A stretch of DNA of 64,000 nucleotides from JBBDIK01 sp040880465 (GTDB taxonomy: Bacteria; Actinomycetota; UBA4738; JBBDHU01). Shown piece by piece: positions 43,626 through 51,596 of this stretch; within the stretch, counting starts at the first letter, position 1; each line of letters starts with the position of its first letter. The notes beneath the pieces are model-generated. The model was given only the letters and a program-made list of their open reading frames with translations. It had not been told where the DNA came from and ran no database searches. The position numbers were made by a program, and so were the translations under genes. The DNA is taken from the NCBI GenBank assembly GCA_040880465.1, contig JBBDIK010000011.1:1-64000 (forward strand), written 5' to 3'.

Positions 43626-45143
43626 ATGCAGCACGTCGAGGCCGCCGCGACCCACGACAACCCCACCCCCGATGAACTCCGCAAGTTCACCGAGGAGATG
43701 CCGAACTGCAGCCTCACCGAGTACGGCAACCCCAACGTCCAGACCCGCGTCGTGTCGCGTTCTTCCTCAAGCACCTACGGGGTCGGCGATCCCGAGCGTT
43801 TCAGTGGCCAGACGATGCCGCGCGAGGAGTACGACCGGCTGTCGAGGCTGCAAGACGACTACCTGCGCGGCCAGGACGTCATCCAGATCGACGGATACAT
43901 AGGCAACGACCCAGACTTCCGCACACCGGCGCGCCTGACGATCGAGAAGGCGAACGCCAACATCGCCGGCATGCAGCAGAAGCTTTACTTCCCGCGTGAC
44001 GGTGGCGATCCCGAGGTCCAGGTCATCTACACGCCGAACCTTCCGGTTCCCGGCTACCCCGATGAACGCGTCATCGCGGTCGACCTCGACCGAAGCGTCA
44101 CGCGCGTCTTCAACTCCGACTACTTCGGTGAGTCCAAGAAGGGCGGACTGCGGATGTGGAACGAGATCGTCTACAACCGGGGCGGCCTCGCGCTGCATGC
44201 CGGGTTGAAGGTGATCCCGACCGCCCAGGGCGAGAAGGTGATCCTGATCATCGGCCTGTCCGGAACCGGCAAGACGACGACCACGTTCACGACGCAGAAC
44301 GACTCGCTCCCGGTGCAAGACGATTTCGTCGGACTGATGCCGGGCGGCAAGGTCTACGGAACGGAGAACGGCTGCTTCGCCAAGACGTTCAGCCTGGACC
44401 CCGACTTCGAGCCGAATATCTACAACGCGGTCGTCAAGCCGAACGCGTTCCTCGAGAACGTCTACCAGGATGACGACGGGACGGTCGACTTCTTCAACGA
44501 GAACTACACACAGAACGGTCGCGCGGTGTTCGGGATGGCCGACCTCGCCCGGTACCGCCCAGCCGAGGGGCTCGGCACGGTCGACTACCTGCTGATCCTG
44601 AACCGGAACGAGAACATCATCCCGTCGGTCGCGCGATTGTCGCAGACGCAGGCCGCCGCGTACTTCATGCTCGGCGAGACCACCGGAACGTCGGCCGGCG
44701 GCGCAGCGGAGGCCGGCAAGTTCCTTCGGGTTCCGGGGACGAACCCGTTCTTCCCGCGTCCACACGGATTCCAGGGGAACCGGATCCTCGAACTGCTCGG
44801 CTCGCATCCGATCGAGGTCTTCCTCCTGAACACCGGGAGGGTCGGCGGCAAGGACGACGACGATCGGTCGAAGAAGGTCAAGATCCCGCACACTTCGGCG
44901 TGTGTGAAGGGGATCGCCGAAGAGACGATCGCTTGGACCGACGACACCGACTTCGGCTACCAGATCGCCGAGTCCGTGCCCGACTTCGACGACATCGAGC
45001 TCTTGCAGCCCCGGCGGCTCTACGAACGAGAGGGCCGGTTGGACGAGTACACCGAGCTCGTCGGACGGTTGAAGTCCGAGAGAACCGAACGCCTCCTCGA
45101 GTTCCCGGAACTCTCCGAGGAGATCGTTCGCGCGGTCGGCTGA
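43626..45143 (+). CDS. pckA: Phosphoenolpyruvate carboxykinase (ATP)
   Basis: The 505-residue enzyme converts oxaloacetate to PEP with ATP, the first step of gluconeogenesis. The ATP-type kinase motif GLSGTGKTTTT is present, with SDYFGESKKGGLRMWNE upstream and LGETTGTSAGG downstream. ATG 43626 is six bases after AAGGGAAG; a GTG two codons earlier is an alternative. Many actinobacteria use the GTP-dependent enzyme instead. Confidence 0.95.
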   Translation: MQHVEAAATHDNPTPDELRKFTEEMPNCSLTEYGNPNVQTRVVSRSSSSTYGVGDPERFSGQTMPREEYDRLSRLQDDYLRGQDVIQIDGYIGNDPDFRTPARLTIEKANANIAGMQQKLYFPRDGGDPEVQVIYTPNLPVPGYPDERVIAVDLDRSVTRVFNSDYFGESKKGGLRMWNEIVYNRGGLALHAGLKVIPTAQGEKVILIIGLSGTGKTTTTFTTQNDSLPVQDDFVGLMPGGKVYGTENGCFAKTFSLDPDFEPNIYNAVVKPNAFLENVYQDDDGTVDFFNENYTQNGRAVFGMADLARYRPAEGLGTVDYLLILNRNENIIPSVARLSQTQAAAYFMLGETTGTSAGGAAEAGKFLRVPGTNPFFPRPHGFQGNRILELLGSHPIEVFLLNTGRVGGKDDDDRSKKVKIPHTSACVKGIAEETIAWTDDTDFGYQIAESVPDFDDIELLQPRRLYEREGRLDEYTELVGRLKSERTERLLEFPELSEEIVRAVG

Positions 45144-45144
45144 C

Positions 45145-45537
45145 TCAGACTTCGGGTTCGGCGGGCTCGGCGGGTTTGGTAGATCCGGTCGCTGCAGGGG
45201 TCACCGCAGCAGGCGCGGGAGGCGCCTCCGAGCCCCGACCCAAGAAGTAGCCGGTCACGATCTGCAGAACCCCCAACACGAGTGGCACCAACAGGTACCA
45301 GCGATACGCCGTCATCTCGTCCACGAACGCCCGCCCGGCGTAGGGCACCGATGCGGAGATCAAGAACAGCCCCGCGAGCGAGAGCCAGAGGCCGACCCGA
45401 GCAGTGACGAACAGCGCGAACAGGACGAGGTGTGCTCTGCCACGCACGTCTACCCGCCGCCGCCGCGTCCACACGACGAGCGAACGTATCCCGCCGAGTA
45501 TCAGCAGTCCGGCGACGACGAGTTCGACGACCCTCAT
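45145..45537 (-). CDS. Small membrane protein of unknown function
   Basis: The 130-residue protein has three hydrophobic helices (about 2-22, 36-62, 80-100) with an Arg-rich loop (WTRRRRVDVRGR) and an Ala/Pro/Glu tail. I do not recognise the family. Its ATG overlaps the stop of the phosphoribosyltransferase gene (ATGA). It ends one base from the pckA stop on the other strand. Confidence 0.7.
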   Translation of the reverse strand: MRVVELVVAGLLILGGIRSLVVWTRRRRVDVRGRAHLVLFALFVTARVGLWLSLAGLFLISASVPYAGRAFVDEMTAYRWYLLVPLVLGVLQIVTGYFLGRGSEAPPAPAAVTPAATGSTKPAEPAEPEV

Positions 45538-46175
45538 CCGCTCTCCCCGTCACCGACACCCAGGGCCGCCACAACCTCAGTGTCCGTCGTCTGGCCGAAG
45601 TCCCGGTACCACTGTCCGACCGCCTGGAACACCGGCGGCGTCTCGATGACGATGACCTCGTCCGCCTCGTTCGCCATGCGTGCGACCGCTTCGCCCGGCG
45701 CGACCGGGACGGCGAGCACGACCTTCACCGCGCCGCGGGCGCGGGCCCAGCGGATGGCCGCGACGGCCGTTCCCCCGGTCGCGATCCCATCGTCCACGAC
45801 GACCGCGGTGCGCCCGTCGAGCGGGATCGGGGGACGGTCTCCGCGATACGCACGCGTGCGCCGCTCGATCTCGGCCTCCTCGGCGGCTATCTCCCCTTCG
45901 AGGTACTCCTCGCTCACGTGCAACACCTCGAGCAGCCGTTCGTCGAGGACGCGGATGCCCGGAGCGATCGCGCCCAGACCGAGTTCCGGGTTCCGTGGCG
46001 CGCCGATCTTGCGCGGGATGACGACGTCCAGGGGCGCGCCCAGCACGTCCGCCACGGCGCGGCCGACGATCACCCCGCCCCGAGCGATCCCCAACACGAC
46101 GGCGTCGCCGGCCGCGCGACCCCCGAGCGCGACCCCGAGCATGCGCCCGGCCTCCCGGCGGTCGGCGAAGATCAT
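45534..46175 (-). CDS. Phosphoribosyltransferase (COG1926 type)
   Basis: The 213-residue protein has the PRTase PRPP loop TAVVVDDGIATGGTAVAA (about 122-139) and an N-terminal IARGGVIVGRAVA. Its substrate is unknown; the family often stands alone. ATG 46175 (MIFADRREAGR) starts the match. A 20-codon open frame just upstream ends on this ATG, but I see no evidence for it. Confidence 0.86.
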   Translation of the reverse strand: MIFADRREAGRMLGVALGGRAAGDAVVLGIARGGVIVGRAVADVLGAPLDVVIPRKIGAPRNPELGLGAIAPGIRVLDERLLEVLHVSEEYLEGEIAAEEAEIERRTRAYRGDRPPIPLDGRTAVVVDDGIATGGTAVAAIRWARARGAVKVVLAVPVAPGEAVARMANEADEVIVIETPPVFQAVGQWYRDFGQTTDTEVVAALGVGDGESG

Positions 46176-46275
46176 CCGTCCGGCGCGGCACGGCACGCGT
46201 GAGAGGTGCTGCGGACCTCGCCTCGCTTGCTCATGCTCACAAGCATCGCACCTTGCCGGGCTCGGCAGCCCGCAC

Positions 46276-46281
46276 TACGAT
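46276..46281 (+). promoter_or_regulatory. Possible -10 (TACGAT) of the Lrp-domain gene
   Basis: TACGAT lies 51 bases upstream of GTG 46333. A GC-rich CCGGG/CCCGG hairpin follows in the leader. Confidence 0.35.
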
Positions 46282-46332
46282 GACGCGCACACCACCGGGA
46301 CCCCCCCGGGGGACGCACACATGGAGGTCATC

Positions 46333-46566
46333 GTGGTCCAGGCGTACATCCTCATCCAGGCAGAAGTCGGCAAGGCCGCGCAGGTGGTCAAGGAGATCCA
46401 GAGCATCGATGGCGTGACCGACGCCGAGGACGTGACCGGACCGTACGACGTGATCGTGCGCGCCGAGGCCGCAGACGTCGACGCGCTCGGCAAGCTGGTC
46501 GTGGCCAAGATCCAGGCGGTCGAGGGGATCACCCGAACCCTCACCTGCCCGGTCGTTCATCTCTAG
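46333..46566 (+). CDS. Stand-alone Lrp/AsnC ligand-binding (RAM) domain protein
   Basis: The 77-residue protein consists only of the alpha-beta ligand domain of Lrp regulators (VVQAYILIQAEVGKAAQVV, then GPYDVIVRAEAADVDALGK) with no DNA-binding domain. GTG 46333 is chosen because ATGGAGGTCATC just before it is a near-ideal ribosome-binding site. An ATG at 46321 lies within that site and would add four residues. Such short forms bind amino acids and may modulate full-length Lrp proteins. Confidence 0.88.
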   Translation: MVQAYILIQAEVGKAAQVVKEIQSIDGVTDAEDVTGPYDVIVRAEAADVDALGKLVVAKIQAVEGITRTLTCPVVHL

Positions 46567-46580
46567 GAGACGCTCCGCAG

Positions 46581-47690
46581 TCACGGCGCCGGCAGCGTCC
46601 GGCCTTTCTTGCGTTCGCGTTCGCTGCGGTCCACGGCGAGGTCGATGAGCCGCTCCAGAAGTTCCGCGTAGGGCACGCCGGAGGCCTCCCAGAGTTTCGG
46701 GTACATGGAGATAGACGTGAACCCCGGGATCGTGTTGAGTTCGTTCACCCAGAGCTCGCCTCCGTTGCCGAGGAAGAAGTCGACCCGCGCCATCCCCGCG
46801 CAATCGATCGCTTGGAATGCCCGCACCGCCATCCGCTGAACGTCGTCCACGACCCCGGTGGGAAGGTCCGCGGGGATGTGGAGTTCGCTCGACTCGTCCA
46901 GGTACTTGGCTCGGTAGTCGTAGAACTCGCCGGACGGGACAACTTCGCCCGGGAGGGATGCGACCGGCTCGTCGTTGCCGAGGACCGCGCACTCGATCTC
47001 GCGGATGCCCTCGAGCCCCTTCTCGATCACGACCTTGACGTCGTAGCGGAACGCTTCCTCCATCGCCGGCTCGAACTCGGCCGCGTCGTGCACCTTGGTG
47101 ATCCCGACCGACGAGCCGAGGTTCGCCGGCTTCACGAATACCGGGTATCCGTGCGCCTCGCCCTGTGCTGTCGCGGCCTCCGGGTCATCGCGCCAGTCGC
47201 GTTCGTGGACGACGGAGTACGGAACGACGGCGATCCCGTCGGCTTCCAGGAGCACCTTCTGGATCGCCTTGTCCATCCCGACCGCGGAGCCAAGCACCCC
47301 GGCACCAACGTAGGGAACGTCCGCCATCTCCAGCAGACCCTGGATCGTTCCGTCCTCGCCGTGCGGTCCGTGGATGAGCGGGAACACGACATCGAACGGC
47401 TCGTCGCCGCCCGAGCCGTCGGTCGGAACGAGCCGAGCATCACCGGGTTCCTGCGAGAGCGCGATCCCGGGACCGGCATCCCCCGCAACGAACGGCAGTG
47501 GTGCTTCCGCGCCGGCGAGGGCCGGAACGGAGGGGAGCCTGAGCCAGCGGCCGTCCTTGTCGACACCGATCGGGACGACCTCGAAGCGCGTCGGATCGAG
47601 AGCCTCGACAACCGAGCGGGCCGAGATGCACGAGATCTCGTGTTCGGCGGAGCGGCCGCCGAACACGATCGCGATACGGCGGCGGGTCAC
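46581..47690 (-). CDS. ddl: D-alanine--D-alanine ligase
   Basis: The 369-residue ATP-grasp ligase makes the D-Ala-D-Ala dipeptide of peptidoglycan. It has IVFGGRSAEHEISCISA, PYVGAGVLGSAVGMDK, FVKPANLGSSVGITK, YDYRAKYLDES and NELNTIPGFTSISMYPKLW. GTG 47690 overlaps the plsC stop (GTGA); the first eight codons of the longer frame are not needed. Confidence 0.96.
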   Translation of the reverse strand: MTRRRIAIVFGGRSAEHEISCISARSVVEALDPTRFEVVPIGVDKDGRWLRLPSVPALAGAEAPLPFVAGDAGPGIALSQEPGDARLVPTDGSGGDEPFDVVFPLIHGPHGEDGTIQGLLEMADVPYVGAGVLGSAVGMDKAIQKVLLEADGIAVVPYSVVHERDWRDDPEAATAQGEAHGYPVFVKPANLGSSVGITKVHDAAEFEPAMEEAFRYDVKVVIEKGLEGIREIECAVLGNDEPVASLPGEVVPSGEFYDYRAKYLDESSELHIPADLPTGVVDDVQRMAVRAFQAIDCAGMARVDFFLGNGGELWVNELNTIPGFTSISMYPKLWEASGVPYAELLERLIDLAVDRSERERKKGRTLPAP

Positions 47691-48370
47691 TGGGTCACGT
47701 TCTCCGGGTGCCAACGCTTCGGGTAGTGGGCCTTCAGGTCCACGGTCATGTCGGTCAGGGTATCCATGATCTCGTCGGTGACCTTCCGGAGGGTCGGAAC
47801 GTCATCCAGTTTTTCCGCGTAGGCGGAGAAGTCCATCGCGGGCCCGGCCCTGAGCCACAACGGTCTGCCGAGCTTCAGGCTGCCCTTCCCGCTCTTCTGC
47901 CAGATCTCCTGCGTCCCCCATCCGGCGATCGGCGTCACCGGCACCCCGCTCGCGAGGGCGAGCCACGCGAGCCCCATCTTCGCGCGCTGCGGCAGACCGT
48001 CGGACCGCCTCGTCACCGTTCCCTCCGGGTACATGACCACGGTCTCGCCACGATGCAGTGCCGCGACCGCATCTTCAAGCGGCGCCTTGCTCCCGGTCCC
48101 GCGGTGAACCGGGATCTGTCGGATCGCGCGCAGGGCCCAGCCGAGGATCGGTTCCTCGAACATCTCGGCCTTTCCGAGGTAGCGCGGCCGGCGGCCGGCC
48201 TTGACGAGCATGTTCGCGCAGACCAGGGAGTCGATGTAGCCGGTGTGGTTCGCGGCGACCAGGAGCGGGCCGGTCGGCGGGATGTGCTCGAATCCCTCCA
48301 TGTGCCAGTTGAACCACACGCGCAGGGGCGGCAGGACGGTCAGTTCGGCGACGCGGTACCAGGGTTCCAG
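47687..48370 (-). CDS. plsC: 1-acyl-sn-glycerol-3-phosphate acyltransferase PlsC (CTG start)
   Basis: The protein of about 227 residues acylates lysophosphatidate. The catalytic motif is NHTGYID, the substrate-binding motif YPEGTVT, and VPVTPIAGWG follows. The first conventional start, GTG 48319, would cut off the N-terminal helix and has no ribosome-binding site. Seventeen codons upstream, CTG 48370 has a perfect AGGAGG (48377-48382) six bases before it, and a TAGGAT -10 at 48394-48399. The residues gained (LEPWYRVAELTVLPPLRV) look like a PlsC N-terminus. ddl is coupled downstream. Confidence 0.88.
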   Translation of the reverse strand: MEPWYRVAELTVLPPLRVWFNWHMEGFEHIPPTGPLLVAANHTGYIDSLVCANMLVKAGRRPRYLGKAEMFEEPILGWALRAIRQIPVHRGTGSKAPLEDAVAALHRGETVVMYPEGTVTRRSDGLPQRAKMGLAWLALASGVPVTPIAGWGTQEIWQKSGKGSLKLGRPLWLRAGPAMDFSAYAEKLDDVPTLRKVTDEIMDTLTDMTVDLKAHYPKRWHPENVTQ

Positions 48371-48393
48371 TGCGGGCCTCCTCAGCGGTCATC

Positions 48394-48399
48394 ATCCTA
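48394..48399 (-). promoter_or_regulatory. plsC-ddl promoter (-10 TAGGAT)
   Basis: TAGGAT would start transcription at about 48387, giving a leader of about 16 bases that contains AGGAGG. It overlaps the first copy of an 11-base tandem repeat. Confidence 0.5.
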
Positions 48400-48417
48400 C
48401 CCTCGGCCTACCCTCGG
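48396..48417. repeat. Perfect 11-bp tandem repeat
   Basis: CCTACCCTCGG occurs twice back to back (48396-48406 and 48407-48417), in the plsC promoter. It may be an operator or a replication slip. Confidence 0.8.
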
Positions 48418-48444
48418 CTTCCGCGCGTGCCTGGCGAGGCTGGC

Positions 48445-48477
48445 TCGTCAACCTCTGCGACCATGATTGGTTTACAG
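48445..48477 (+). promoter_or_regulatory. BirA-type operator over the birA promoter
   Basis: TCGTCAACC (48445-48453), a 15-base spacer and GGTTTACAG (48469-48477) form an imperfect inverted repeat close to the BirA box (TTGTAAACC-N14-16-GGTTTACAA). The right arm overlaps the -10 TACAGT (48473-48478), so bound BirA would block RNA polymerase. Confidence 0.65.
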
Positions 48478-48478
48478 T
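48473..48478 (+). promoter_or_regulatory. -10 element (TACAGT) of the biotin operon
   Basis: TANNNT hexamer six bases before GTG 48485; leaderless start within the BirA box. Confidence 0.5.
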
Positions 48479-48484
48479 CTTGCC

Positions 48485-49417
48485 GTGGACCTGCTCGATG
48501 CGCTGACCTACGAGTTCCAGAGCGGCGAAGCCCTGGCCGCGGATCTGGGGGTGAGCCGGGCGGCCGTCTCGAAGGCGGCCAAGGTCCTGATCGACGACGG
48601 GTACCCCGTCGACGTCGAACGCTCGCGTGGATACAAGCTGCACTGGGGAACGCCGAGCCCTCGGATGCTCGCGACGCTCAACGTACGCGCCGTCACTCGG
48701 CCGTACCGATACCTGGGGACGCTCGACAGTACCCAGGACGAACTCCGCCGATGGGCGGAGGAAGGAGCCCCCGGCGGGGCAGTGGTTGTCGCGGAGCGCC
48801 AGCAACACGGCCGAGGGCGCCACGGCCGGATCTGGGAGAGTCACCCCGGCATCAGCCTCACGTTCTCCGTTCTCCTGAGGCCCTCCACCCCGGTCGCGCA
48901 GCTTCCGCTGATCTCGCTCGCGGCCGGAGTGGCCATCGCGGAAGCCATCTCCCCGGGTCGCGGCGGACTGAAGTGGCCCAACGACCTCCTCGGACCCGGC
49001 GGAGGCAAGCTGGCAGGCATCCTCGTGGAGGCACGAACGAGCGGCGAGGAAACCACGTACGTCCTCGTCGGGATCGGCGTCAACGTTGAGCCGCCGGCTC
49101 CGCCCGATGGCGCGGTCCTGAATACGGTCCCCGGGAGGAACGCGCAACACCGCGCCTATGTGCTCGACCGCATCCTGGAGGAACTCGAAGCGGCCTTCGC
49201 CCTCCTTGCCGAACCAACCGCGGTCGTGCGGGCGTGGAAGGAACACAGCAACATGATGGGGACTCGCGTTCGCGTCGAGACGCCGGCCGGCACGATCTCC
49301 GGGCACGCTCGCGATATCGACCCCACCGGTGCGCTGATCGTGGCTACGCCCGACGGCGATGAAGTGATCCACGCGGGGGACGTGACCCTCGTTCGAGAGG
49401 AAGGAACCGACGGATGA
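48485..49417 (+). CDS. birA: Biotin protein ligase and biotin operon repressor BirA
   Basis: The 310-residue bifunctional protein has an N-terminal winged helix-turn-helix (about 1-55, LAADLGVSRAAVSKAAKVLID), so it can bind DNA. The catalytic domain follows with GRGRHGRIWESHPG, KWPNDLL and a C-terminal SH3-like domain. It attaches biotin to carboxylases and represses biotin genes when biotin is plentiful. GTG 48485 is six bases downstream of the -10. Upstream frame codons lie inside the operator, so they are not coding. bioB follows with an ATGA overlap. Confidence 0.95.
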   Translation: MDLLDALTYEFQSGEALAADLGVSRAAVSKAAKVLIDDGYPVDVERSRGYKLHWGTPSPRMLATLNVRAVTRPYRYLGTLDSTQDELRRWAEEGAPGGAVVVAERQQHGRGRHGRIWESHPGISLTFSVLLRPSTPVAQLPLISLAAGVAIAEAISPGRGGLKWPNDLLGPGGGKLAGILVEARTSGEETTYVLVGIGVNVEPPAPPDGAVLNTVPGRNAQHRAYVLDRILEELEAAFALLAEPTAVVRAWKEHSNMMGTRVRVETPAGTISGHARDIDPTGALIVATPDGDEVIHAGDVTLVREEGTDG

Positions 49418-50421
49418 CGATGGACTGGGACTCCCTGGTTGCGGAGGCGCTGGCCGACCGGCCGCCGTCGCGTGACGCGGCGCTCGCGATGCTCGCGTTG
49501 CCCGACGAAGACACGTTGCGACTGGTCGACGCGGGATGGCAGGTGCGGCGCGCGAATTTCGCCGACCGCACGAAGGTCAACGTGCTGCTGAACGCCAAGA
49601 GCGGCTACTGCCCGGAGGACTGTGGATACTGCTCGCAGTCCCGTCACGTCCAGACGCCGATCGACCGCTACCCGGTCATCAAGCCGGCAGCGATGCTGGC
49701 CGCGGCCCGCGAGGCGCACGCGGCAGGCGCACAGCGGTTCTGTATCGTCGCCGCGCTCCGCGGCCCGACGTGGACCCAGGTCGAGCAGGTCGCCGAAGCG
49801 ACGCGCCAGATCAAATCCGAACTGCCCCTGGAGGTGTGCGCGTGTCTCGGACTCCTCGACGAACCGGAGAAGGCGGTCGCCCTGAAGGAGGCGGGGGTCG
49901 ACGCCTACAACCACAACCTAAATACCTCCCCGGAGCGCTACGGCGAGATCACCACGACCCATACCTACGAGGATCGGTTGGCCACGGTCCGATCCGCGCG
50001 CGCCGCAGGACTGTCGGCGTGCAGCGGGGTGATCCTGGGGATGGGCGAGTCGCACGAGGAGATCGTCGACCTCGCGTTCGCGCTGCGTGAGGAGGGCGCG
50101 GACTCGATCCCGGTCAACTTCCTGATCCCTATCGACGGAACGCCGATGGCGGCCGGTGACTCCGCGGACGTGCTGACCCCGTGGTTCTGCCTGCGGGCGC
50201 TGTCCATGTTCCGGCTGGTCAACCCGGCCGCGGAGCTGCGCGCGTCGGCGGGACGCGAGATCCACCTGCGGAGCCTGCAGCCGCTCGCGATGCTGGTCGC
50301 CAACAGCCTGTTCCTGGGCGACTACCTGACCGAAGACGGCCGGTCCGCCGACGAGGACTGGGCGATGCTCGCGGACCTCGGCCTCATCCCGGAAGACGTG
50401 TCGATCGAGGCGAACGTCTGA
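49414..50421 (+). CDS. bioB: Biotin synthase
   Basis: The 335-residue radical-SAM enzyme inserts sulfur into dethiobiotin. The [4Fe-4S] motif CPEDCGYC (Cys66, Cys70, Cys73) is followed by the radical-SAM barrel with YNHNLNTSPERY and ASAGREIHLRSLQP. It is coupled to birA (ATGA) and bioF (TGATG). Confidence 0.97.
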   Translation: MTMDWDSLVAEALADRPPSRDAALAMLALPDEDTLRLVDAGWQVRRANFADRTKVNVLLNAKSGYCPEDCGYCSQSRHVQTPIDRYPVIKPAAMLAAAREAHAAGAQRFCIVAALRGPTWTQVEQVAEATRQIKSELPLEVCACLGLLDEPEKAVALKEAGVDAYNHNLNTSPERYGEITTTHTYEDRLATVRSARAAGLSACSGVILGMGESHEEIVDLAFALREEGADSIPVNFLIPIDGTPMAAGDSADVLTPWFCLRALSMFRLVNPAAELRASAGREIHLRSLQPLAMLVANSLFLGDYLTEDGRSADEDWAMLADLGLIPEDVSIEANV

Positions 50422-51596
50422 TGGACGACTGGACATCCGCCCTCGAGCGGATCGACGCCGACGGACTTCGGCGGTCCCTGCGCTCCGGCGGCGCCGGTAC
50501 CGAGGTCGAGCGCGGCGGCCGCACGCTTGTGAACCTGGCCAGCAACAACTACCTGGGACTGGCGAGCGATCCGCGCGTGATCGCGGCTGCAGCCGATGCG
50601 GCACAGAGGTTCGGCGTCGGGTCTGGCGCGTCGCGCCTGATCACCGGGAACCTGGGTCCCCACGAGGAGTTGGAATCGGCGCTCGCCGCATCGCGCGGAA
50701 CCGAAGCGGCGCTCGTCTTCTCCAGCGGATACGCGGCGAACCTCGGCGTCCTTTCCACGGTGGCCGGACGTCACGACCTGGTTTTCGCGGATGCGCTCTG
50801 TCACGCCAGCTTGCTGGACGGCATCCGCCTGTCCGGCGCGAAACTCATCAGGTACCGGCACAACGACCTGGACCAACTCGCTCGATTGATGGCGACTCGC
50901 TCCGTGGCCGGCGCCGGGCGCGCGTTCATCGTCAGCGAGGGCGTGTTCAGCATGGATGCGGATGTCGCCGACCTGACCGGACTCGCGGCCATCGCCGACC
51001 GCCGCGGCGCGACCTTGATCGTCGACGATGCGCACGGCGGCGGCATCCTCGGCCCCGACGGTCGCGGAACGATCGCGGCGTTCGGACTCCAGCGCGTCGT
51101 TCCGGTCCAGATCGGAACGCTGTCGAAGGCGCTCGGGTGTCAAGGGGGGTACGTCGCCGGGGACCGCGCCCTGATCGACCTGCTCATCAATCGGGCACGC
51201 TCCTTCGTGTTCAGTACCGGGCTCTCCCCTGCCGTGGCCGCCGCGGCCCGTACCGCCCTGGCCATCTCGCAAGAGGAGTCGTGGCGCCGCGACACGTTGC
51301 GCGAGCACGGACGGCATNNNNNNNNNNGGGGCGCCGCCACCGCCGCCGGGTGCGAGGTTCGCGGAGACGAGCGCGCCCCGATGCTGCTCGTGATGGCGGG
51401 CGATACCGAAGCAGCCACCCGCCTCGCCGGTGCGCTCGAGGAGTGCGGAGTGCTGGCACCGGCGATCCGACCTCCGACGGTTCCGGCGGGAACGAGCCGC
51501 ATCCGACTCGCGCCGACGGCGGTCCACACTCGAGAACAGGTCGACCGAGCGGCCGACGCCCTCGCCGACGCCGCCCACGCGCCGGGACCGAGATGA
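50421..51596 (+). CDS. bioF: 8-amino-7-oxononanoate synthase (contains assembly gap)
   Basis: The PLP enzyme joins pimeloyl thioester and alanine. Visible motifs are NLASNNYLGLA, SGYAANLGVLS, the DDAHGGGILG Asp, GTLSKALGCQGGY with the PLP Lys, and AIRPPTVPAGTSRIR. Ten N at 51318-51327 interrupt it after residue 299. The frame continues across them, and the spacing fits other BioF proteins, so the gap length is probably close to true. Confidence 0.94.
   Translation: MDDWTSALERIDADGLRRSLRSGGAGTEVERGGRTLVNLASNNYLGLASDPRVIAAAADAAQRFGVGSGASRLITGNLGPHEELESALAASRGTEAALVFSSGYAANLGVLSTVAGRHDLVFADALCHASLLDGIRLSGAKLIRYRHNDLDQLARLMATRSVAGAGRAFIVSEGVFSMDADVADLTGLAAIADRRGATLIVDDAHGGGILGPDGRGTIAAFGLQRVVPVQIGTLSKALGCQGGYVAGDRALIDLLINRARSFVFSTGLSPAVAAAARTALAISQEESWRRDTLREHGRHXXXXGAATAAGCEVRGDERAPMLLVMAGDTEAATRLAGALEECGVLAPAIRPPTVPAGTSRIRLAPTAVHTREQVDRAADALADAAHAPGPR
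51318..51327. other. Assembly gap (10 N)
   Basis: Ten undetermined bases inside bioF. They show the contig is scaffolded or gap-filled; the reading frame is consistent on both sides. Confidence 0.98.

Noticed and set aside
46197..46257. 20-codon leader peptide before the phosphoribosyltransferase (MSKRGEVR...), ending on its ATG
   Set aside because: No ribosome-binding site, no promoter and no attenuator-like codons; the overlap can be chance.
40726..48485. LexA/SOS boxes near recG, ddl or other genes
   Set aside because: No GAAC-N4-GTTC site in promoter position was found; the damage-type promoters here are of the other class.
51318..51327. Frameshift or two genes at the bioF gap
   Set aside because: Frame and length agree with intact BioF when the ten N are taken at face value.
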